A program made the position numbers and the translations under genes. The notes under the pieces are model-generated. The model had not been told where the DNA came from. It did no database searches and worked only from the letters and a program-made list of their open reading frames with translations. Shown here one piece after another: positions 49,537 to 59,065 of a DNA stretch of 64,000 nt (position 1 is the stretch's first letter; every line of letters begins with the position of its first letter). This DNA is from Paenarthrobacter nicotinovorans (lineage in GTDB: Bacteria; Actinomycetota; Actinomycetes; Actinomycetales; Micrococcaceae): assembly GCF_021919345.1 (NCBI RefSeq), contig NZ_CP089293.1, forward strand, positions 2,294,001 through 2,358,000, given 5' to 3'.

Positions 49537-49570
49537 GAGCCGGCCACCGCACTGTGGCGGTGACCGGCTC
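49537..49570 (-). terminator. Hairpin after secF
   Basis: GAGCCGG-C-CACCGC and GCGGTG-A-CCGGCTC, 14-bp arms with one mismatch around ACTGTG. It ends the pdxT-yebC-ruvCAB-yajC-secDF group 28 nt after the secF stop and precedes rel. Confidence 0.65.
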
Positions 49571-49598
49571 CCTTGGACAAATACAGCTCCGTTGCCGC

Positions 49599-50588
49599 CT
49601 AAACGGTGGCTTCGGCGCGTCGGTGGGCTACCTTCTTGGCCTGCTTGACGAGCTCGGGCTCGCCCTGGCGCAGCCAGGCGTAGAGCGGGGCCGCGATGAA
49701 GATCGTTGCCGCGGTGCCAATGAGGATACCCACAAACAAGGCCAGCGACAGGTCGCGCAGGGTGCCCGCGCCCAGGAGTCCTGCCCCAATGAAGAGGATC
49801 GCGGCCACCGGAAGGACAGCCACCATCATGGTGTTGATGGATCGGACCAGGGTTTGGTTGACGGCCAGGTTGACCTCTTCGCCGAAGGTACGGCGGGTGG
49901 ACGTTGTGATGTCCGACGTGTTTTCGCGGATCTTGTCGAAGACCACGACGGTGTCGTAGAGCGAGTAGCTCAGGACGGTGAGGAAGCCGATAATCGCCGA
50001 CGGCGTCACTTCGAAATCGCTCAGGGCGTAGACGCCCGCAGTGGTGAACATCGTGACGAGCATGCCGACGAGGGCCGACAAGGACATCTTCCAGGTCCTG
50101 AAATACAGGGCCATGAGGACCGCGGCCAAACCGACGAAGACCACCAGGCCGATGAGGGCCTGACGGGTCACATCCTGGCCCCAGGTCGGTCCGACGAAGT
50201 TGGAGGTGACTTCGTTCTCCGTCACACCATAGGCGCTTGTGAGCCCGTCCTTGATGCGGTTGGTCTCGTCATCGGTCAGCTGGTCCGTCTGGATGCGCAT
50301 GGTGTTGCCGGCCACGTTTGCGACACGCGGAATGGCATCAGGCACGACCTCGTGGACTGCCCGCTCCCCCAGCGCTGCGTCTGTGGTGCTCACGTTTGAA
50401 ACCGTGAACTCCGAACCGCCGCGGAATTCGATACCGAGGTTGAAGCCACCCTTGACCACCGGGATCAGGATGGACAACGCCACGGCGACGGCCGCGATGA
50501 TGAACCAGATCTTCTTTGAATTGACAAAGTTGTAGGAACGTTTGCCCGTGTAGAGCTCATGGCCGAAGGTTGCGAAGCTCGTAGTCAT
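49599..50588 (-). CDS. secF: Protein translocase subunit SecF
   Basis: A 329-residue membrane protein with six transmembrane segments. The D1-like signature NLGIEFRGGSEFTVSN lies in the first periplasmic-type loop. Segments GFLTVLSYSLYDTVVVFDKIRENT and LVRSINTMMVAVLPVAAILFIGAGLLGAG match SecF. It works with SecD and YajC to drive late translocation using proton flux. The start overlaps the secD stop by one base. Confidence 0.96.
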   Translation of the reverse strand: MTTSFATFGHELYTGKRSYNFVNSKKIWFIIAAVAVALSILIPVVKGGFNLGIEFRGGSEFTVSNVSTTDAALGERAVHEVVPDAIPRVANVAGNTMRIQTDQLTDDETNRIKDGLTSAYGVTENEVTSNFVGPTWGQDVTRQALIGLVVFVGLAAVLMALYFRTWKMSLSALVGMLVTMFTTAGVYALSDFEVTPSAIIGFLTVLSYSLYDTVVVFDKIRENTSDITTSTRRTFGEEVNLAVNQTLVRSINTMMVAVLPVAAILFIGAGLLGAGTLRDLSLALFVGILIGTAATIFIAAPLYAWLRQGEPELVKQAKKVAHRRAEATV

Positions 50589-52339
50589 TACTTCTCCTCC
50601 TTGCTGCCGTTGGAAGAACCAGTCAGTTGGCCCTTCGCGGCAAGCCGCCGTTCGGCGATGGTCATGCGTCGTTCCGCTTCAGCGGCCGCCCCGGCGTTGC
50701 GGGGGCGGACCGGCGTCGGCTTGTCATCCGGGGTCCGGAGACGTCCGGCCCCCCGGTACAGCGGTATCGCACCCAGGCGGTCGGGCGACAGTCCGGAGAA
50801 CCGGTGTCCTTCGCCGAAGAACTTGGTACGGGCCAGGACCTGCAGCATCGGGTGCGTGAACATGAACACAACAAGGAGGTCGGCAAGGGCCGTCAGGCCC
50901 AAGGTAAAGGCAAAGCCACGGACGTTTCCGACAGCCACGAAGTACAGGACCAGCGCGGCCAGAAGGTTGACGGCTTTGGAAGCCAGGACCGTGCGCTTGG
51001 CGCGCTTCCAGCCGTTCTCGACGGCGGACACCAGTCCGCGCCCGTCGCGCAGTTCGTCACGGATACGTTCGAAGTAGACGATGAACGAGTCGGCGGTCTG
51101 ACCGATAGCCACAATCAGACCTGCGACACCTGCCAGGGACAACCTGTAGTTCTCGGTCCAGCCGAGGATTGCGATGGCAAGGTACGTCAGCAACCCGGCC
51201 ACTACCAGGGAAGCGATGGTAACGAGTCCCAAAGCCCGGTACTGGAAGAGGGAGTAGACAACCACCAGCAGCAAGCCGATCATGCCGGCAAGCAAGCCAA
51301 GACGGAGCTGGTCCCCGCCAAGGGTGGCCGAGATTTGCTCCTGGGACTGGATCTCGAAACTGATCGGGAGGGCACCGTAGCGCAGCTGGTCGGACAGGGC
51401 CTTGGCACTGGCTTGGGTGAAGTTGCCGGTGATCTGCGGCTTTCCGTCGGTGATGACGGCAAGGGCACGCGGTGCTGAAATCACTTTGTCATCGAGGACA
51501 ATGGCGAACTGGGACTTCGGGTCTTCCGTGCCTTGCGCCTGTGCGGCCACGTAGAACTGGTTGAGCCGTTCGGTGACTGCCTTGAACTTCGCAGTGGCGT
51601 CACCGTTGAAGACGATATTCACACCCCAGGAGTTGGTCACCGAACCCTGTGCACCCTGAACCTGGGAGAAGGTGGAATCGCTGATGTCCTGGCCCTTGAC
51701 CTCTACCGGGCCAAGAATGTACTTGACGGCGGGAGTCTTGTCCGTGGCAGGCTCACAGGCCACCAGCGGCTTGGCTGGATCGGAGCGGTCGCGCTTCTCC
51801 GTGGAGGGATTGACGCAGTCCAGCGCTTCGAATTCCTTGACGACATCGCCCGTGACCCAGTTGTTGTCGCTGGCGTTGGCCGGCTCTGCGGTCGGCTTGG
51901 GCAGCTTGTCATCCGGTGTCCGCTGTTCTGCGGGAACGGCGGCGGGGTCACCAGCGGCGATAACGGGGCGGAAGTTCATGTCCGCGGATGCCTGGATGAG
52001 GTCCCGGGTCTCCTTTGAGGGAGTGCCCGGCAGGCTGACCACCACATTGCGGCCGGACTGCGTGCTGATCTCGGCCTCGGCGACGCCGGAACCGTCAACA
52101 CGCTGGCGGATGATCGCCACAGCCTGGTTCAGCTGCTCCTCATTGATGTCGCTTGCACCCTCCACCCGGGGTGCCAGGATCATCTGGGTTCCACCTTCGA
52201 GGTCCAATGCGAGCTTGGGCGCCCAGCTCGCATGGCCGGTCATCACCCCGCCAGCCAGGACAGCGGTGAGTACAACGAAAATTGCTCCAAGCCAGGTCAG
52301 CACCCTGCGGGCTGAGTTTTTGGGGCCGGTCCGTGCCAT
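50588..52339 (-). CDS. secD: Protein translocase subunit SecD
   Basis: A 583-residue SecD. The N-terminal transmembrane helix is followed by PKLALDLEGGTQMILAPRV, the D1 signature. A large extracytoplasmic P1 domain (60-370) precedes five more helices, with VAGLIVAIGQTADSFIVYFERIRDELRDG as the conserved proton-relay segment. The basic cytoplasmic C-terminus (from about 510) is an extended low-complexity tail. It lies between yajC and secF; a hairpin is in the yajC-secD gap. Confidence 0.95.
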   Translation of the reverse strand: MARTGPKNSARRVLTWLGAIFVVLTAVLAGGVMTGHASWAPKLALDLEGGTQMILAPRVEGASDINEEQLNQAVAIIRQRVDGSGVAEAEISTQSGRNVVVSLPGTPSKETRDLIQASADMNFRPVIAAGDPAAVPAEQRTPDDKLPKPTAEPANASDNNWVTGDVVKEFEALDCVNPSTEKRDRSDPAKPLVACEPATDKTPAVKYILGPVEVKGQDISDSTFSQVQGAQGSVTNSWGVNIVFNGDATAKFKAVTERLNQFYVAAQAQGTEDPKSQFAIVLDDKVISAPRALAVITDGKPQITGNFTQASAKALSDQLRYGALPISFEIQSQEQISATLGGDQLRLGLLAGMIGLLLVVVYSLFQYRALGLVTIASLVVAGLLTYLAIAILGWTENYRLSLAGVAGLIVAIGQTADSFIVYFERIRDELRDGRGLVSAVENGWKRAKRTVLASKAVNLLAALVLYFVAVGNVRGFAFTLGLTALADLLVVFMFTHPMLQVLARTKFFGEGHRFSGLSPDRLGAIPLYRGAGRLRTPDDKPTPVRPRNAGAAAEAERRMTIAERRLAAKGQLTGSSNGSKEEK

Positions 52340-52360
52340 TATCGATCTTCCTGTTATCGC

Positions 52361-52408
52361 CGGACAGCCGCCGGCGGACGCTGGTAAGCGTCTGCCGGCG
52401 GCTCTCCG
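52361..52408 (-). repeat. Hairpin between yajC and secD
   Basis: AGCCGCCGGCGGACGCT (52366-52382) pairs with 52387-52403 with one mismatch, and four further pairs extend the base. GGTA forms the loop. Located in the 114-nt gap; no U-tract. It may set the relative yields of the Sec subunits. Confidence 0.5.
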
Positions 52409-52453
52409 CTGCCGTAGAAGTTTCCTTGCGCGGTGATGCCGCGACTGACGGTG

Positions 52454-52846
52454 CTAGTTGTCCTTCTTGTCCTCTTTGTTGAGGCGCGCGATGGTCTCTT
52501 CCGGAGTCTCGACTGCCGAAGGGGTTTCAGTACCCGCAACGGTCAAGGAAGAAGCGTCATCGGGAACCACCGGGGCTTCCTCAGGAGCAGCCTCAACCAC
52601 CTTGGTGACAGCCTGGCGGTGGACTGTGGCCTGGTTGCCCGGCGAAAGCTCGATAACGACCTTGTTTTCCGCTTCGTCGATGGACACGATCCGGCCGAAA
52701 AGGCCGAAGCTGGTCATGACGTCGACGCCCGGAGCGAACTTGGACTGCATCTCAGCCTGCTGCTGCTGGGTCTTCTTGTTGCGGCGGAACATCATGAAGA
52801 CAAAAAGTCCAAGCATGACGAACAGCAATATGGTCATTGGATCCAC
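52454..52846 (-). CDS. yajC: Preprotein translocase subunit YajC
   Basis: About 130 residues. A single N-terminal helix, MTILLFVMLGLFVFMMF, is followed by RRNKKTQQQQAEMQSKFAPGVDVMTSFGLFGRIVSIDEAENKVVIEL, the classical YajC pattern, and an acidic Pro-rich tail. GTG 52846 (VDPMTILL) is the likely start; ATG 52837 is a possible alternative. First of the yajC-secD-secF set, downstream of ruvB. Confidence 0.92.
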   Translation of the reverse strand: MDPMTILLFVMLGLFVFMMFRRNKKTQQQQAEMQSKFAPGVDVMTSFGLFGRIVSIDEAENKVVIELSPGNQATVHRQAVTKVVEAAPEEAPVVPDDASSLTVAGTETPSAVETPEETIARLNKEDKKDN

Positions 52847-52982
52847 AGGGAAGTTCCGTTCTGTACTTACGTTTTGGTCCACGGCAACGTCCCTGGCAGA
52901 TCCGCGAGGCTGGCGCATGGATCAAGGACTCGAACGTGCCGAGCGTCATACCAGTCTAGAGGGAAAAGCTGAACACAGCGTG

Positions 52983-54059
52983 TTAACCGGCTGTATCGAT
53001 GCTTTCGGCGTGGTTTTCGTCCTCGTCAAAGAGCGCAAGCGTCTCTTGTCCGAACACGCCGGTCGGTACCGCGTACCCCAGGTGGGTCCAGGCCGAAGCC
53101 ATGGCGATCCGGCCCCGCGGCGTCCGCCCCAGCAGCCCTTCGCGCACCAGGAACGGCTCCGCCACTGTCTCGACAGTCTCCGGTTCTTCACCAACAGCGA
53201 TCGCCAAGGTGGACAGTCCCACGGGGCCGCCGTTGAACTTGGTGATCAGGGCTTCCAGGACGGAACGGTCCAAGCGGTCAAGGCCGCGCTGGTCCACCTC
53301 ATACATATCCAATGCAGCGGACGCTGACCGGGCGTCGATCTGATCAATACCGTGGACCAAAGCCCAGTCGCGGACCCGGCGAAGCAGCCGGTTGGCGATA
53401 CGCGGTGTACCGCGTGACCTGCCTGCTATTTCCGTGAACCCGGCCGAATTGACCTTGAGGTCCAGCAAACCGGCCGACCGGCGGAGGACAAGCTCAAGTT
53501 CAGCCACGGAATAGAACTCGAGGTGCCCGGTGAAACCGAAACGGTCCCTCAACGGGCCGGGGAGAAGCCCGGCCCGCGTGGTGGCACCCACCAGGGTGAA
53601 GGGCGGCAGCTCCAGAGGGATGGCGGTAGCGCCGGCACCCTTTCCGACCACGATGTCCACACGAAAATCCTCCATGGCCATGTAGAGCATTTCTTCTGCC
53701 GGCCTGGACATACGGTGGATTTCGTCAAGGAACAGCACCTCGCCCTCCGACAATGAGGAAAGGATGGCCGCCAGGTCACCTGCATGCTGAATGGCCGGAC
53801 CGCTGCTGATACGCAGCGGCGCGTTCATTTCCGCCGCGATGATCATGGCCAAGGTGGTCTTGCCCAGGCCCGGTGGACCGGACATGAGCACGTGATCGGC
53901 ACTGCGTCCACGCATTTTGGACGCCTCGAGTACCAAGGCAAGTTGTTTGCGGACCCGGTGCTGGCCCACGAAGTCATGCAGGTTCTTCGGACGGAGCGCG
54001 GCCTCAATGACCCGCTCTTCCGGCTCCTCTCCCCCGCTGACCAGTGACTGCTCAGCCAC
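52983..54059 (-). CDS. ruvB: Holliday junction branch migration ATPase RuvB
   Basis: A 358-residue AAA+ motor. Walker A is [20 protein letters not shown] near residue 62, Walker [17 protein letters not shown], sensor 1 [11 protein letters not shown], arginine finger RDRFGF. A C-terminal winged helix has [20 protein letters not shown]. It overlaps ruvA by 8 nt. Confidence 0.98.
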   Translation of the reverse strand: MAEQSLVSGGEEPEERVIEAALRPKNLHDFVGQHRVRKQLALVLEASKMRGRSADHVLMSGPPGLGKTTLAMIIAAEMNAPLRISSGPAIQHAGDLAAILSSLSEGEVLFLDEIHRMSRPAEEMLYMAMEDFRVDIVVGKGAGATAIPLELPPFTLVGATTRAGLLPGPLRDRFGFTGHLEFYSVAELELVLRRSAGLLDLKVNSAGFTEIAGRSRGTPRIANRLLRRVRDWALVHGIDQIDARSASAALDMYEVDQRGLDRLDRSVLEALITKFNGGPVGLSTLAIAVGEEPETVETVAEPFLVREGLLGRTPRGRIAMASAWTHLGYAVPTGVFGQETLALFDEDENHAESIDTAG

Positions 54060-54696
54060 GGGAACCTACGCGGTTACCGGCGCGTGCGCCGTCCTGGCCA
54101 AGCCAACGCAGGGTGGCCCGGAGGATCTGCGCGACGTTGCCGGCCTCCACGAGTTCGGGCGAATCAGCCATGGCTTTGTCGATGCTTCCGGTGGCGTCCT
54201 TCTCCGACCATCCCAGGCTGGTCATCGCAGCAACAACCTGCGGCTTCCACTCAGCCTTGATGGCGGTTTCCGGAGCAGCACCACTTCCGGTACCGTGCGG
54301 GACCAGCTTCCCGGCAAGTTCAAGGACAATCCTGCCCGCAACCTTGGGTCCGATGCCCGGCACCTTGGTGAAGGCCTTGCTGTCGCCGGTATGCGCCGCG
54401 ACGCGGATGGCTTCGGGCTCGTGCACCGCCAGAACAGCGAGGGCCAAACGCGGGCCGACCCCGCTGACACTAAGCAGGACATCGAAAACTTCGCGTTCGT
54501 CGTCGTCCGCGAAGCCGAACAACGTGAGGGAGTCTTCCCGGACGATCATGGAGGTAAAAAGTTTGGCTTCAGTGCCCACGTGGAGGTGGCTCAAGGTCTG
54601 TGGTGTGGCGTAGACGCTCATGCCGGCACCGTTGAGGTCAATGACGGCGGTGGACAAACCAACATGGGCAACGGTTCCACGAAGAAAACTGATCAA
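54052..54696 (-). CDS. ruvA: Holliday junction branch migration protein RuvA
   Basis: 214 residues. Domain I is [34 protein letters not shown]. Two helix-hairpin-helix motifs, [16 protein letters not shown] and [19 protein letters not shown], bind the junction. The C-terminal RuvB-binding domain has [16 protein letters not shown]. ruvA is between ruvC (90 nt away) and ruvB. Confidence 0.97.
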   Translation of the reverse strand: MISFLRGTVAHVGLSTAVIDLNGAGMSVYATPQTLSHLHVGTEAKLFTSMIVREDSLTLFGFADDDEREVFDVLLSVSGVGPRLALAVLAVHEPEAIRVAAHTGDSKAFTKVPGIGPKVAGRIVLELAGKLVPHGTGSGAAPETAIKAEWKPQVVAAMTSLGWSEKDATGSIDKAMADSPELVEAGNVAQILRATLRWLGQDGARAGNRVGSRG

Positions 54697-54786
54697 GACC
54701 CGGCTCCTGAGTTATTGCGGCGTTATTACGGCTAAAGCGGACTATCCGAACATATCTACGAATACCCTAGCAAGCGCAGCCGGCAA

Positions 54787-55356
54787 TCACCGCTTGCGGC
54801 GCGCTTTCGCTTCGGCGTCTGCCCATGCTTTTTGCGCCGGCGTCAGGGATCCGGTGCCGGACGCAGCACCCATTCCGTTGCCTGCACGCCAGGCATGCGT
54901 CAAAGCCAACGCGAGTGCGTCCGCGGCGTCTGCCGGCTTGGGCGGGGCGTCCAGGCGCAGGATCTTGGTCACCAGCTTGGTCACTGCGTCCTTGTTGGCT
55001 GTACCGCTGCCGGTCACCGCGGCTTTTACTTCCGACGGGGTGTGCAACGCCACAGGGATGCCGCGGCGGGCCGCGGCGGCAATGACGACCCCGGAGGCCT
55101 GCGCAACGCCCATGACAGTGCTGACGTTCATCTGGGAGAAAACCCGTTCGACGGCGACGACGTCCGGCTTGTGCAGGTCAAGCCACTCATCGATGGCGTG
55201 GGCTATGACCAGCAGGCGCTTGTCCAGCGTTAGTTCAGCGGACGTACCCACCACTCCGACGGCGACCATGGTGGCCCGCCGGTTCCGCTCGATGTCTACT
55301 ACACCGATGCCGCAACGGGTAAGGCCCGGATCGACTCCCAATACGCGAAGAGTCAA
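54787..55356 (-). CDS. ruvC: Crossover junction endodeoxyribonuclease RuvC
   Basis: About 189 residues, resolves Holliday junctions. [19 protein letters not shown] holds the first catalytic Asp, [19 protein letters not shown] the Glu, and the C-terminal [14 protein letters not shown] the last two acids. TTG 55356 is proposed as start because AGGAAGG is 7 nt upstream and family members begin [14 protein letters not shown] 55398 directly after the yebC stop would add 14 non-conserved residues. Confidence 0.94.
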   Translation of the reverse strand: MTLRVLGVDPGLTRCGIGVVDIERNRRATMVAVGVVGTSAELTLDKRLLVIAHAIDEWLDLHKPDVVAVERVFSQMNVSTVMGVAQASGVVIAAAARRGIPVALHTPSEVKAAVTGSGTANKDAVTKLVTKILRLDAPPKPADAADALALALTHAWRAGNGMGAASGTGSLTPAQKAWADAEAKARRKR

Positions 55357-55400
55357 GTCCGGGCCTTCCTGTTTGTCATCAAAATCGGGTGCTGCCACGC

Positions 55401-56156
55401 CTACTCGGCGTCGAGGGCAGCCTGCACTTCCTCGCTGAAGTCCGCGTTGCTGTAGACGTTCTGGACATCGTCCAGGTCCTCGAGCGCGTCGACGAGCTTC
55501 ATGAACTTCTTGGCACCATCGACGTCCAGCTCCACCTGCATGGAGGGAACGAACTCTGCTTCGTCGGTTTCGTAGTCGATCCCGGCTTCCTTGAGGGCAT
55601 CACGGATGGCCTGGAGGTCCGAGGGTTCGGAATGGATCTCCCAGTTGTCCCCGCTGTCCTTGACCTCCTCCGCACCGGCGTCCAGGACGGCCATCAGGAT
55701 GTCGTCTTCGCTGAGACCGTTCTTCGGCAAAACCACCACGCCCTTGCGGGCGAACAAGTAGCTGACGGATCCCGGGTCTGCGATGGTCCCGCCGTTGCGC
55801 GAGATGGCCAGGCGCACCTCGGAGGCCGCACGGTTCTTGTTGTCGGTAAGGCACTCGATCAACAAGGCCGAGCCCTGCGGTCCGCGGGCTTCGTACATGA
55901 TCTCGGTGTAGTCGACGACCTCGCCGGTGAGGCCGGCGCCACGCTTGATGGCGCGGTCGATGTTGTCGTTGGGCACCGACGTCTTCTTGGCCTTGGTCAC
56001 GGCGAGTTCCAGGCCCGGGTTGCCGGCCAGGTCCGGTCCACCCATGCGGGCAGCAACTTCGATGTTCTTGATCAGTTTTGCGAACGACTTTGCACGCCTG
56101 CTGTCAATGATGGCTTTTTTGTGCTTGGTGGTCGCCCATTTGGAGTGGCCTGACAT
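55401..56156 (-). CDS. YebC/PmpR-family DNA-binding regulator
   Basis: 251 residues. [39 protein letters not shown] is the standard N-terminus, with [56 protein letters not shown] and FARKGVVVL following. Family members are transcription factors, and some have recently been linked to translation of proline-rich stretches. Three nucleotides separate it from pdxT; next comes ruvC, the conserved order. Confidence 0.95.
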   Translation of the reverse strand: MSGHSKWATTKHKKAIIDSRRAKSFAKLIKNIEVAARMGGPDLAGNPGLELAVTKAKKTSVPNDNIDRAIKRGAGLTGEVVDYTEIMYEARGPQGSALLIECLTDNKNRAASEVRLAISRNGGTIADPGSVSYLFARKGVVVLPKNGLSEDDILMAVLDAGAEEVKDSGDNWEIHSEPSDLQAIRDALKEAGIDYETDEAEFVPSMQVELDVDGAKKFMKLVDALEDLDDVQNVYSNADFSEEVQAALDAE

Positions 56157-56159
56157 GCT

Positions 56160-56861
56160 TTACGCTTCTCCTCTGATCATTCGAATAAAGAGTTCATGCA
56201 CACGCTTCTCCCCTGTCACTTCCGGGTGGAAGGAGGTGGCCAGCAAATGGCCGGAGCGCACTGCAACAATTCTAGCCACTCCATGCAAAGCGGCGGTGTG
56301 GCCGGCACGGTCAGGATCGACCTGTGCCAGGACGTCTACTCCAGGACCTACCCGCTCAACCCAAGGTCCGCGGATGAACACGGCATGGACAGGGTCCACT
56401 CCGTCCTCGTCGGCGCTGAACTCCAGTCCCTTGAAATCGAGGTCCGTTTCGAAGGATTCCCGTTGCCGTCCGAAAGCGTTGCGGCGAACGGTGATATCCA
56501 GGCCGCCAAACGTCTGTTGCGGGTTTCCCTGCAAGTCGGTGGCAGGGTCTGCGATCTCTTCGGCCAGCAGAATCATGCCCGCGCAGGACCCGTAGACCGG
56601 AAGGCCGTCGGCTATACGCTTTTGGATGGGATCACGGAGTTCAAAGATCCGGGACAGTTTGTCGATGGTGGTGGATTCGCCACCGGGGATGATCAGGCCG
56701 TCGATCCCGTCCAGCTCGGCAGGCCGGCGGATACCCACGCCTACAGCTCCAGCGGACTCGACGGCATGAATGTGCTCACGGAAATCGCCCTGGAGTGCCA
56801 GGACGCCGATCCGGAGGCCTGTACCCACGCGTGACGAAGCGTCGGAAAGGGGGTTGGTCAT
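56160..56861 (-). CDS. pdxT: Pyridoxal 5'-phosphate synthase glutaminase subunit
   Basis: Supplies ammonia to PdxS for PLP formation. 233 residues. [20 protein letters not shown] is the N-terminus, [14 protein letters not shown] the oxyanion region, [14 protein letters not shown] carries the Cys nucleophile, and [18 protein letters not shown] the His-Glu pair. Unlike the usual pdxS-pdxT pair it is separated from pdxS (62474-63400) by about 5.6 kb. ATG start with TATGAT 6 nt upstream, probably leaderless. Confidence 0.97.
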   Translation of the reverse strand: MTNPLSDASSRVGTGLRIGVLALQGDFREHIHAVESAGAVGVGIRRPAELDGIDGLIIPGGESTTIDKLSRIFELRDPIQKRIADGLPVYGSCAGMILLAEEIADPATDLQGNPQQTFGGLDITVRRNAFGRQRESFETDLDFKGLEFSADEDGVDPVHAVFIRGPWVERVGPGVDVLAQVDPDRAGHTAALHGVARIVAVRSGHLLATSFHPEVTGEKRVHELFIRMIRGEA

Positions 56862-56867
56862 TGGACC

Positions 56868-56873
56868 ATCATA
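56868..56873 (-). promoter_or_regulatory. -10 element for pdxT (leaderless start)
   Basis: TATGAT on the minus strand (five of six consensus matches), then GGTCCA and ATG. No Shine-Dalgarno sequence. It starts the pdxT-yebC-ruvCAB transcript, divergent from murT. Confidence 0.5.
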
Positions 56874-56950
56874 GTGCTCCCGCCCGCACGGCCGGCTTCG
56901 GTCAGTGCTCTGCGACCTGAGGCGACCCGGGTTCCATGCCGCGTCTGGGA

Positions 56951-56956
56951 TATATT
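56951..56956 (+). promoter_or_regulatory. -10 element for murT (leaderless start)
   Basis: TATATT then ACAGAGC and ATG at 56964, the clearest leaderless layout in the window. It fixes the murT start at MLSFSVPLGKLV rather than 30 codons upstream. Confidence 0.5.
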
Positions 56957-56963
56957 ACAGAGC

Positions 56964-58292
56964 ATGCTTTCCTTCAGCGTTCCCCTCGGCAAGCTGGTCC
57001 GCACTCTGTCCCGGCTGCGGGGCGGCGGGTCGGCGTTTCCCGGGCTTGTGGTCGAGAAGATCGACCCCCGGTTCATGCAGCGAACGCTGGCGTCACTGCC
57101 GCACGGTGTCGCTGTTGTCAGCGGCACCAATGGCAAGACCACAACTACCAAGATGGTGGTGGAACTCCTCGAAAGCCAGGGCCTGAAGGTCTTCACGAAC
57201 CGTTCGGGCAGCAACTTCACCCGCGGAGTAGCTGCGTCCCTGCTCGGAGAGGTCGATTGGCGGGGACGGCTTGACGCCGATATCGCCATTCTTGAACTCG
57301 ACGAAGCACATGCCGTCCACTTCGTTAACAAGGTTCCTCCCCGTTACAGCCTGCTGCTGAATGTCCTCAGGGATCAGCTGGACCGGTTCGGCGAGATCGA
57401 CAAAACGGCCCGGCTCCTGGAGCACATTGCATCCAAGACCACCGACACCGTCGTCCTGAACCGGGAAGACCCCCGCGTTGCGCGGATAGCCAACATCGTC
57501 AACAGCCTCGATGCCGTTCATCACCCCGAGGTGCGGTACTTCGGTCTGGACGAGTCACTCCGCAGCACCTTCCCGAACGACGACGAAATGCGGACAGGCA
57601 GTGGACCCTCACCGTCCGGCACGTCCGTGGCCGCAGCGTCCGGTGAGGAAGTCGACTTGCCGGATGCCGACGTCGTGCTTCGCCGGGTAGGTGCCCAGGA
57701 CGCAGACTTTGAGTTCGACGGCAAGACCGTGACCACAACCATGAAGCTGCGCGGCGTTTACAACATCTTCAACGCTGCCGCGGCGTTGTCGCTGACCCGC
57801 GCAGTTCTGGGAACCGGCCCCATTGACACCCCAAAGCTCGTCAAAGCCCTTGGCGACGTCGCCCCGGCATTCGGACGCGGTGAAAGCCTCACGGTGGATG
57901 GCCAACCGCTCGAACTCGTGCTGGTAAAGAATCCCAGCGGTTTCCGGCTCGGCCTGAAGTCGTTCCCGGCCGGCGGCTACGCAACCATGATCGCGATCAA
58001 CGACAACTATGCCGACGGCAGGGACATGTCGTGGCTGTGGGACGTGGAGTTCGAGTCCCTGCGCGAAGGCGGAGTAGAGGTCCTTACGGGGGTCAGGGCC
58101 TACGACATGGCCCTCCGGCTGCAGTACGACGACGTGCCCTTCGGCGCCGTGGAGCCGGATATAACAGCAGCACTTCGGACCTTTATCGACGGCTCCCGCG
58201 GCAAGCCCAAGCGCATTTTCTGCACGTACACATCAATGCTGGCCATCCGCCGCGAACTCGCCAAAATCACCATAGTTGAGGTGGTCTCATGA
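56964..58292 (+). CDS. murT: Lipid II isoglutaminyl synthase, ATP-dependent subunit MurT
   Basis: About 442 residues; with GatD amidates the alpha-carboxyl of D-Glu in lipid II at the cytoplasmic membrane face. Mur ligase P-loop VVSGTNGKTTTTKMV (residues 51-65), the middle domain with ILELDEAHAVHFV and NVLRDQLDRFGEIDKTA, and the C-terminal DUF1727 domain with INDNYADGRDMSWLWDVEFE (catalytic Asp region). The Cys4 zinc ribbon of staphylococcal/streptococcal MurT is missing: the corresponding region near residues 195-245 is an acidic, Ser/Pro-rich linker with no Cys. It overlaps gatD by 4 nt. Confidence 0.93.
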   Translation: MLSFSVPLGKLVRTLSRLRGGGSAFPGLVVEKIDPRFMQRTLASLPHGVAVVSGTNGKTTTTKMVVELLESQGLKVFTNRSGSNFTRGVAASLLGEVDWRGRLDADIAILELDEAHAVHFVNKVPPRYSLLLNVLRDQLDRFGEIDKTARLLEHIASKTTDTVVLNREDPRVARIANIVNSLDAVHHPEVRYFGLDESLRSTFPNDDEMRTGSGPSPSGTSVAAASGEEVDLPDADVVLRRVGAQDADFEFDGKTVTTTMKLRGVYNIFNAAAALSLTRAVLGTGPIDTPKLVKALGDVAPAFGRGESLTVDGQPLELVLVKNPSGFRLGLKSFPAGGYATMIAINDNYADGRDMSWLWDVEFESLREGGVEVLTGVRAYDMALRLQYDDVPFGAVEPDITAALRTFIDGSRGKPKRIFCTYTSMLAIRRELAKITIVEVVS

Positions 58293-59062
58293 CCTCGGAA
58301 ACCCAGCCCACCGCCCATTCACCGGAGGAGCGTGCCCAGTCCACCAAGGGCACTATCCGCGTCCTCCAGCTGTACCCGCGCGAAATGAACATCTACGGCG
58401 ACTGGGGCAACGCCCTGGTGCTGAAGCAACGGATCAAGTGGCATGGCTACACGCCGGAGCTGCTGGAGTACAACGTGGGAGATGATTTCCCGGACGACGT
58501 CGACATCATTGTGGGCGGCGGCGGGCAGGACAGCGGCCAACTTGTCATCCAGGACGACCTTCAGGCGCGCGCGGAGCAGTTGAGGGAGCTGGCCGACAAC
58601 GGCGCCCCAATGTTGGTGATCTGCGGCCTTTACCAGCTCTTTGGAAAGTTCTTCAAGACCAGCACCGGACCCACTATCCCCGGGATCGGGATCCTGGATG
58701 TCGAAACCCAGGGTACGGATGAACGCCTCATCGGCAACGTGATCATGAAGTCCGCCGAGTTCGGCGACATCATGGGCTACGAGAACCACAGCGGTCAGAC
58801 CACCTTGGGTCCTGGCGTACAACCTCTGGGGACAGTGACCAAAGGTGCGGGCAACAACAGCAAGGACGGCCATGAGGGCGCCAGGTACAACAACGTTGTG
58901 GCCAGCTACCTGCACGGTTCATTGCTGCCAAAGAACCCGGCCATCGCCGACTTCCTGATCCGCACCGCTGCGGAGCGCAAGTTCGGCGCTTTCGTGCCGG
59001 GATCGCCCGACGACGACTACGCCCGCCTCGCGCGGGAACACGCCGCCCGCCGTCCCCGCTAG
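58289..59062 (+). CDS. gatD: Lipid II isoglutaminyl synthase, glutamine amidotransferase subunit GatD
   Basis: 257 residues, class I glutaminase feeding ammonia to MurT. REMNIYGDWGNALVLKQRIKW is the typical GatD N-terminus. VGGGGQDSGQ forms the oxyanion loop, the nucleophile is Cys112 in LVICGLYQLFG, and the catalytic His is in SYLHGSLLPKNP near residue 208. Start ATG overlaps the murT stop (ATGA), implying equal production of the two subunits. Confidence 0.94.
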   Translation: MTSETQPTAHSPEERAQSTKGTIRVLQLYPREMNIYGDWGNALVLKQRIKWHGYTPELLEYNVGDDFPDDVDIIVGGGGQDSGQLVIQDDLQARAEQLRELADNGAPMLVICGLYQLFGKFFKTSTGPTIPGIGILDVETQGTDERLIGNVIMKSAEFGDIMGYENHSGQTTLGPGVQPLGTVTKGAGNNSKDGHEGARYNNVVASYLHGSLLPKNPAIADFLIRTAAERKFGAFVPGSPDDDYARLAREHAARRPR

Positions 59063-59065
59063 GGG

